From contig CM071595.1 in assembly GCA_036435485.1 (NCBI GenBank), positions 106,136,580-106,200,579 on the forward strand: 64,000 nt of DNA. The letters run 5' to 3'. The translations under genes and the position numbers were made by a program. Below are positions 56,562-64,000 of this stretch, one piece after another. Each line of letters begins with the position of its first letter. The stretch's first letter is position 1. The DNA comes from Saposhnikovia divaricata. Its lineage: Eukaryota; Streptophyta; Magnoliopsida; Apiales; Apiaceae. The notes under the pieces are model-generated. The model saw only the letters and a program-made list of their open reading frames with translations. It did not search any database and was not told the DNA's origin.

Positions 56562-56969
56562 TCTACTTAAAATAGATTAAAGAAAATACAAATAATTTAA
56601 TTAAACACACAAATATTTACAACTAATAATACAGAAAAATATATTAAAAATAATATTATTAATCAAACAAATAATAACAATAGAAATAACTAATATAGAT
56701 TAATCTGTTAACGGAAATAACACAATATTAACAGGACAAACATTACAAAACATTAAATAAAATATTCTAAACAAATAAAATAAATATATACACTTATTCT
56801 AAAATTATAGAAATATGGAATAACAACTATTTAATTAAACAAAATAATAAATACAATAACAATCAAGAAAACAAGTTGATATAATAATTAAACAAGTGAT
56901 TTTTTTTTAAATATTCACAAACTGATCACTTGTTAATTATTAAAGATCAAACCTCAGATATTAACTAGA

Positions 56970-59900
56970 TTAATTACTAGGATTGTTCAACATACCCAAT
57001 TCACCAATAATTTTGGTGAATGTGGATTCGTCGAGCGACTTAGTAAAAATATCTGCTGTTTGTTCTTCAGTGGGTACAAACAATAATTCCACTATACCAT
57101 TCATGACATGCTCTCTAATAAAATGATACCTTATATCTATATGCTTTGTCCTTGAATGCTGCACAGGATTGTTGGAGATTGCTATGGCACTTGTATTATC
57201 ACACAAAATAGGAATATTTTGTAATACAAAGCCATAGTCCATCAGTTGATTCCTAATCCACAAGATTTGAGCACAACAGCTTCCAGCAGCTATATATTCA
57301 GCTTCGGCTGTAGAGTTGGAAACTGTTTGTTGTTTCTTGCTGTACCATGAAACCAATCTACCACCTAGGAACTGACAACTCCCAGATGTGCTTTTTCTAT
57401 CTACAACATTTCCTGCATAATCAGAATCTGTATATCCAACAAGATTAAAACCAGAATCTTTAGGGTACCAGATACCTAAATTAGGCGTATCCTTGAGATA
57501 TCTCAGAATTCGTTTAACAGCAATGAGATGAACATCTCTAGGATCCGATTGGAACCTTGCACACAAGCACGTAGCATGCATAATATCAGGTCTACTTGCA
57601 GTAAGATAAAGTAATGAGCCTATCATACCTCTGTAGCTTGTAATATCTACCTTAGCAGAATTTTCACATGCTCCAAATTTGACAACTGTGGATGATGGTG
57701 TCTTTGCTGAAGAAGAGTCCTCCATTTGATATTTCTTGAGAATCTCTTTGATGTACTTGGATTGACAAATAAATATACCATCTTGCCTTTGATTTATTTG
57801 TAACCCAAGAAAGAACTTCAACTCACCCATCATGCTCATTTCAAATTTACCCTGCATTAACTTCGCAAATTTCTTGCACAAAAGATCATTAGTAGACTCG
57901 AATATTATATCGTCCACATAGACTTGGACTATAATTGTATCATTCTTATGTTTCTTTGTGAAGAGAGTTTTGTCTATGACACCTCTAACAAAATCATTTT
58001 CAAGTAAAAATTCAGAGAGAGTGTCATAATATTTCCTTGGTGCTTGCTTAAGACCATAGAGTGCCTTGAAAAGGAAGTAGACATAGTCAATTAAATCTGG
58101 ATCTTCAAAGCCAGGGGGCTGTTCTACATAAACCTCTTCATCTAGCTTGCCATTCAAGAAAGCACTCTTGACATCCATTTGATAAACTTTAAAGTTTGAA
58201 AATGCTGCGAATGCCAAGAATATTCTTATGGCCTCAAGTCTAGCCACTGGAGCATAGGTCTCATCATAATCAATGCCTTCAGATTGGGAGTAACCCTTTG
58301 CTACCAGTCTTGCTTTATTTCTCGTCACTGTGCCATCTTCATCAAGTTTGTTTCTGAATACCCACCTTGTGCCAACTACTGGTCTGTTTGTAGGTCTGGG
58401 CACCAGCTTCCAAACTTCTTTTTGTTTAAATTGATTGAGTTCATTTTGCATAGCAATTACCCAATCAGGATCAGAAAGAACTTCTTCAGTTTTCTTAGGT
58501 TCCATTTCAGATAGAAACCCTGAATAATTACATTGATTTTGAAAAGCTCTTCTAGTCTTTACACCAACATCTGGATCACCAACGATTAGCTCAAAAGGAT
58601 GAGCTCTATTCCAAACAGTCTGTCTGGGAAGATTTAGTCTTGATGATTCACCTTGTTCTTCATTATGATGTTGAGTATGACTAGTAGATCCTTCATTAGC
58701 TCCCCCTGAGTTGTTGCCAGGATGATTAGATGATTGTTTAGAAGTATAAGTGGTGTTTTCAATATTATCATTATTTTCGCCACTATTATTCTGATTAGAC
58801 TCATCATTGTCATTGTTGTCATTTGCATCAGCAAAAACATCAGGTGGACTATCATCATCTGAATCTAGATCTGTCATATCTTCAAAAGATAGCTTTTCAG
58901 ATGAATCTTCAGTTTGGATACTAGGGAGTTTAGTGTCATCAAATGTAACATTGACACTTTCCATCATCTTCTGATGTTCAATCAAATACACCTTATAAGC
59001 TCTTCTTTCATAACCAACAAAAATTGCTTCATGTGCTTTGGCTTCAAATTTTCCACCTTGATCGTCTCCTTCTTTAAGTACAAAGCATTTAGCTCCAAAT
59101 ACATGGAAGTATTTGAGTGTTGGTTTCTTTTCATTCAAGGCTTCATAGGGTGTCTTCATCAAGTCTTTGTTGATCAGAGTTCGATTCTGAGTATAGCAAG
59201 CAGTGTTGACAGCTTCAGCCCAAAAATATAATGGAAGCCTTGATTCGCTTAACATAGTACGTGCAGCTTCAATCAAGGTTCTATTCTTTCTTTTAACTAC
59301 CCCATTTTGCTGAGGAGTTCTTGGAGCTGAGTATTGTCTGGTTATACCTTTTTCAGTACAAAAGTCATCCAGAACTGCATTCTTGAATTCAGTTCCATTG
59401 TCTGACCTTATAGCTCTCACTGGATACTTGGAATCCAACTCAATTAACTTGATGTGATCAATCACCAGTTGTGGAGTCTCATCTTTAGAATTCAGGAACA
59501 AGACCCATGTGAATTTTGAAAAATCATCAACAATCACAAGAGCATATCTTTTCTTTATCAAAGACATCACATTTACTGGACCAAATAGATCCATGTGAAG
59601 TAACTGTAAAGGTTAAGTTATTGAAGACATATCAGTGCTTCTGTGAGTTGCCCTTTTTAGTTTGCCTTTTTGACATGCATCACATAGTCCTTCCTGTGTA
59701 AATTCCATAGAAGGTAAACCTCTCACCAATTCTCTCTTGACCAGAGAGTTCATGGTCTTGAAATTTAGGTGAGAAAGTTTCTTGTGCCATAGCCAACTTT
59801 CATTTGTGGATGCTTTAGAATAGAAGCAATTGATTTCTTCAGTGCTTCTAGTGTTCATGTTGGCTACATACAAGTTTCCTTTTCTGACTCCCGTTAGAGA

Positions 59901-60251
59901 TGGTTGTTCACTTCTTTTGTTTGTAATCAGACAATTCTTTTTGTTAAAGTAGACTTCAAATCCCTTGTCACAGAATTGACTGATACTGAGCAAATTATGC
60001 TCAAGTCCTTTTACAAAGGATATTTCTTCAATGATAACATTTCCAGCTTCAAGTCTGCCATATCCATCAGTTCTACCTTTGCTGTTATCTCCAAAGGTAA
60101 CTATTGGGCCGGCCTTCTCCACCACATTTGTCAGCAGGGTTCTGTCTCCAGTCATATGCCTTGAACATCCACTGTCCAAGATCCAGGTTACTCGATCAAC
60201 CTGTTCAATACCCTGCAATGACAAATGAATTAAACCTTCTTCGGGACCCAA
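56970..60251 (-). pseudogene. pol: SIRE-C Pol, one stop and a mutated integrase active site
   Basis: About 1094 codons in one frame, interrupted by TAA at codon 213 (59615-59613). Protease motif LDSGCSRH near residue 26; integrase zinc finger WHKKLSHLNF...CDACQKGK; integrase core with MDLFGPV and RSDNGTEF. The expected GVVERKN reads GVVKRKN (codon 59294-59292), so the catalytic Glu is Lys. RT has YVDD followed by IIFES where IIFGS is usual. RNase H ends in ADIFTKSL. The frame overlaps gag by about 22 nt; the natural Pol start is probably GGT after TTGCAG at 60218-60213. Confidence 0.92.
60205..60234 (-). promoter_or_regulatory. SIRE-C gag/pol junction with splice-acceptor-like signal
   Basis: On the minus strand the gag stop TAA (60232-60230) leads into a T-rich run ending TTGCAG (60218-60213) and GGT in phase 0 for pol. 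The TAA-to-CAG distance is 20 nt here and 19 nt in SIRE-A, which accounts for their different gag/pol frame relation. Confidence 0.45.
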
Positions 60252-62665
60252 ATTTGATTGGGTCCTGCGTATTTAAAGTATTGACTTTTATCAGGCAAAA
60301 CAACATTTTTAATTTTAACATCTTTATTCAATAAACATTTAACCTTATAAACAGTTTTGAAAATCTTTTGTTTTATCTTGGGTATCCATGTTTCTCTAGC
60401 AGCAGTAACACTTGTGTCATTGACTGGACATTTGACCTGGTAAACATTCTTGGTAACCTTTTGTTTAGTCTTAGGTGCAAATGTCTCTCTCCTAACTTGA
60501 GGAGGAAAAGCAGTCTTTGATTGGACATTATTGTTCCTGTTCATGTGCTGTCGAGGAGCATTCTGTTTAACACATGCATAATTACCATTAAAATAAGCAC
60601 GCATACTGTTAAAAGCACAAGACATACAATTGATAACACCACATGCTTTATGATTAGAATCAATGGTAGACATGGTATTTTTCTGTTTCAACTTATTACT
60701 ACCTAATCCAGTCTTAGAAGAACTAGCTGATTCAACAACTTTGACTGGTACTTTAGGTACATCTTTCTTGGATGAAACATTCGTTGTATTAGTGTCCTCA
60801 ACTGATTTAGCCTTAACAAAGACTGTGACATTTTTCTTGGATGAAACATTCTTTGTATTAGTGTTTTTAACAGTTTTATCCTTAACACATTTATCCTTAA
60901 CAAGGACTGTGCCATTTGCACTATCCTCATTTCTCATTTCTTCTTGGATTACCATAGAAAGAATATCTGCTGGGCCAGTATCAGATTTTTTAAACAGAGG
61001 TTCTTTAACATTTTTTAGCACATGTGGTATTCCTCTTTCTTTAGCACTAACAGGGTTAGGGGAATTTATGCCCAATGAACCAACAGCTTCATTGTAACCA
61101 TACCCTATACCTGTTGTTCGTTCTACAATTTGATTGTTAAAGAACTCTTTGGAAACTTTAACTGAATTATAACAAGCCCTGACCTGTGTTTCAAGTTCAG
61201 TAATTCTAGCCATTTGTTTGCCTACAACTTTTAGAATAGCTTTCTCCTTTTTATAAAGCATTGTTATTTCATCTCTTTGTTGATCTTGATTAATATGCAC
61301 CTTTTTCAATTCTAATACTTCATTGCCAAGATTAGTGCTTAACAGATCTAGTCTTCTATAATCAGTTTTTGCATTATCTAAGGAATTATAAAGACTACGA
61401 ATCAACTCATGATCAGCAACAATTACCTGTTTGCTAAGATGATCAGATGCTTGATCATTTGCCATCAACGCAAGATTTCCATATTCCTCATCTTCGCTGT
61501 CCGTGTCATCCCAACTCTTACCAGCCGCAACATAGGCTTTTCCAGGTTTCTTCTTCTCAGCAGCAAAATCTCTTCTTTGAGTTTGCTTGGGTTTCTGACA
61601 TTCAGTGGCAAAGTGCCCTAATTCATTACAGTTGAAGCAACGAATCTTGCTTCTGTCAACAGATCCAGTTTTGTATCCTCCCCTGTTACTAGAGGAAGAA
61701 GAGCCTCCTCTTTGGAATCTGTTATTTGACTTAAACCTGTACTTTGGATTTCTTCTGAATCTGAAGTTGCCAAATTGTCTTACCATCAATGCCAGGGATT
61801 CATCTTCTAGTTGATCTAACTCTTCCAATGAATAGAAGTCTCCACCATCCTGAGTAGGTGGTGTTTGACCAAGTTCTACTTCAGTCTTTTCCTTGTCTGA
61901 GCTGTAAGGTAGAACAACCTTAGCTTCCACTTCCTTAGGTGCCTCAACTACAAGAGCTGTAGATGAACTTGGCACTCTTCCTTTACCAGAGACCTCCCTC
62001 TGCTGTACTTGTTCCAGTTCATAGGTTTTCAGAACACCAAACAATCTGTCAAGAGCAATCTTATTCAAATCTCTTGATTCTCTGATGGCTGTTATCCTAT
62101 GTTCAAGATGAGTGGGCATTGTCAACAAAAACTTCATATTAATCTCCTTCTGTGTATATTGCTTGCCATTGACTTGCAAGTTGTTGATAATTTTGTTATA
62201 CCTTTCAAACACTTCCTGAATGCCTTCATTAGGGCCAGCTGTAAAGTGTTCATACTCAGAGGTTAAAATCTGAAGTATGTTTTCCCTGACTTCATCAGTT
62301 CCTTCATTGATAGTCTCAATAGTTTCCCACATGTGTTTTGTAGTTTTACAATTTATCACATGACTGTACATCACAGGATCCAGGGAATCTATTCAAATAA
62401 GTCTCAAATTCTTATCTAGTCCTGCGTCCTCTTTTTCAGCAGGAGTAAAAGAATCAGCATGCTTTGGAACAGATGTTGCAGGTGCTACTACAATTCCTCC
62501 AACAATAGATTCAGATATATGTTCTTTTGGAATTATAGGTCCATTCTGTAGAACACCCAAATATTTAGAATTTGCGACATCAAGAAACAACTCCATTTTA
62601 TTTTTCCACATTGTATAATTGTCCTTGTTAAACATTGGAATTTTAACAATGCTTTTTGACGACAT
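60230..62665 (-). pseudogene. gag: SIRE-C Gag, one in-frame stop
   Basis: The ATG at 62665 (MSSKSIVKIPMFNKDNYTMW) opens the usual copia Gag N-terminus. TGA 62395-62393 interrupts at codon 91, and the same frame continues through HVINCKTTKHMWETIE, the Gag core LLTMPTHLEHRITAI and LKTYELEQ, a zinc knuckle CFNCNELGHFATEC near residue 340, a coiled coil, and a long basic C-terminal region to TAA 60232-60230. The leader from the primer site to the ATG is about 84 nt. Total about 811 codons. Confidence 0.9.
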
Positions 62666-62748
62666 GATGAATTTTTAAGTGAGTTAAAAATTCGAGATAG
62701 ATTTTTAGCGGAATAAAATTAGGATCTTGATTTGTATATCAATCAATA

Positions 62749-62761
62749 GGCTCTGATACCA
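62749..62761 (-). other. SIRE-C primer-binding site (tRNA-iMet)
   Basis: TGGTATCAGAGCC on the minus strand, 2 nt inside the 5' LTR. Confidence 0.93.
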
Positions 62762-62763
62762 AT

Positions 62764-64000
62764 TGTTAGGTCCACTATGATAGTAGAAGGGGGGGTTGAA
62801 TTCAATCAATATCAATTTCTCAAAATTTATTCGTTAAATAATTTTCACTAAAACAAATATTTTGTGCAGAATAAATTGACTCGGATTTCAAGTTGAATAT
62901 AACTATATATTAACTTGATGTGGTGTTACAAAATCAATCCAAACTATTATCAAGTGTTTAATAACTAATTAGAAAATTCGACATGAACTTTTCTAATTTA
63001 GTTAATAAATCTCAAGATAAGTACTAGGAAGCTTAATTCGCTAGTAATACAAGAATCACAAGTAGACAAGTTCTATCGGATAGAATATTACAAAGATGAT
63101 GAACTTGAATTTATGTGAATTAATTTGTTCTTGGTGTTCTTGATATTTGAGAGAGAAAACTGCTGTGCTTTTCCAGGATATTGCTGTGTTCTGGTCTGCT
63201 ACTTCATTCTGTTGCTTCTGCTGTGTTATATAGGTCTGTACTCATTAGATATGACTTAAACTGCTTCAAGACCTATTAAATCAGCTGTCAGCATGACTTA
63301 ATCTTGCTTCAAGACATAATTTTCTGTAGGTATGACCTAAACAATGTGTCGGTATGACCTAATCTTCAACAGTGTGGTCGGTATGACCTAAACACTTTTG
63401 TCGGTATGACCTAACACCTTTCCAGAAATATCTTGCTTCGGTATGACCTAATTCCATCGGTATGACCTAGCAGATTTGAGGTCGGTAAGACCTAATCCAC
63501 TCAGCAGCTCGGTATGACCTAAATCTTTATGCTTAGTATGACTTAGATTTAAGTCATGTCGGTATGACCTAATTTAGGTCATACCGAACTAAACTTAATC
63601 AAGACATAATCCATTCAGCATTTAATTAAGTCATATTGATCCTTTTAATTAATTAATGATTAACTAATTCATGATTAATTGATACAATAATTAACTTAAT
63701 ACATGAATTAATTCTATTAGAATTAATTCATTAATTAAATCAATTAAATGATTTATATCAATTAAAAACAAATTAAATTAAATCAATAACCAATTAATTT
63801 AATTCTTCCAAACCACGGAAAATAATAAAGAATTACCACTGACTTATGTTGACGTTCGATGTACTGTCTAGTTCATGAACGACTAACTTCAATGATGCTT
63901 CTTCACTTCTGACTTTAAGCTGTGGTTTATTTCTTCTCTCAATTTTCTTGTACTTTGATTGATTTTCAATCTATCACTCGAAAAATCTCTGTCACTGTAA
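62764..64000 (-). repeat. SIRE-C 5' LTR, runs off the window
   Basis: The inner end CCTAACA (minus) is followed by the primer site. Base 64000 corresponds to 51603 in the other copy, so about 221 bp lie outside the window and the full LTR is about 1.46 kb. TATATAA on the minus strand at 63232-63226 is the likely TATA box. Confidence 0.9.
63251..63587 (-). promoter_or_regulatory. TATGACYTAA array and palindrome in SIRE-C U3
   Basis: TATGACCTAA at 63331, 63353, 63382, 63405, 63442, 63513 and 63563 and reversed at 63574, with TATGACTTAA at 63251. The last two form a perfect palindrome with 14-bp arms TCGGTATGACCTAA around one base (63559-63587). On the minus strand the array is upstream of the LTR TATA box, except the copy at 63251, which is also only 20 bp upstream. 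Confidence 0.8.

Larger units (their letters stand above)
51041..64000 (-). mobile_element. SIRE-C: Sirevirus-type copia element, nearly complete
   Basis: Minus strand order: 5' LTR (62764 to beyond 64000), tRNA-iMet primer site, gag, pol, short spacer, aORF, PPT, 3' LTR (51824 down to about 51041, truncated). By eye the LTR copies differ at roughly 7 of 560 compared positions. Gag, pol and the aORF each keep one frame but carry one, one and three stops. The integrase catalytic Glu is Lys. No antisense ORF is seen in its spacer. Confidence 0.93.

Overview
The window is a block of nested plant transposable elements with no convincing complete host gene. The families present (Sirevirus-type Ty1/copia with an extra ORF after pol, Athila and Tekay/Del-type Ty3/gypsy, and a CACTA end) and the AT-rich background point to a eudicot with a large, repeat-rich nuclear genome; the species cannot be told from the sequence. 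I call the elements SIRE-A, SIRE-B and SIRE-C (copia), TRG (a gag-protease-only Athila relative) and T1-T4 (Tekay-type LTRs).

Layout. 1-11486: SIRE-A on the plus strand, cut by the left edge of the window: 3' part of gag, intact pol, a 2.3-kb spacer, an intact 1184-aa additional ORF (aORF), polypurine tract (PPT) and a 506-bp 3' LTR. 11487-12174 plus 22031-23822: older DNA with exon-like segments that ends in a CACTA terminus; it is split by TRG (12180-22025, minus strand), a complete element with 2.4-kb LTRs and a perfect 5-bp target duplication. 23823-24309 and 29960-31500: Athila remnants. 24310-28495: Tekay-type 5' LTR T1 with its primer-binding site. 31501-41547: T2, a decayed Tekay-type element on the minus strand with a 4.45-kb 3' LTR. 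41548-43198: partial inverted LTR T3. 43199-49083: SIRE-B, minus strand, 5'-truncated. 49084-about 51040: partial LTR T4. About 51041-64000: SIRE-C, minus strand, complete except for the outer 221 bp or so of its 5' LTR and a truncated 3' LTR.

How it works. Each SIRE element encodes Gag and a Pol with protease, integrase, reverse transcriptase and RNase H, followed by a long spacer and an aORF with a conserved N-terminal domain and a coiled coil. The three SIREs are diverged families but share a non-coding architecture. (1) SIRE-A and SIRE-B each carry a small antisense ORF with its own TATA box in the pol-aORF spacer. (2) Each family has its own short motif (AAACTCTG, ATCAGGAT, TATGACYTAA) clustered upstream of the LTR TATA box and again in the spacer, as if the spacer were a second promoter using the same transcription factors as the LTR. 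(3) The gag/pol junction carries a splice-acceptor-like signal that places pol in phase 0 although the gag frames differ. (4) The PPT core GGGGGAG recurs inside coding regions at equivalent places. The Athila-type elements show covarying 4-nt-loop hairpins just upstream of their PPTs.

All assignments rest on reading motifs and translations by eye; no database search was run.
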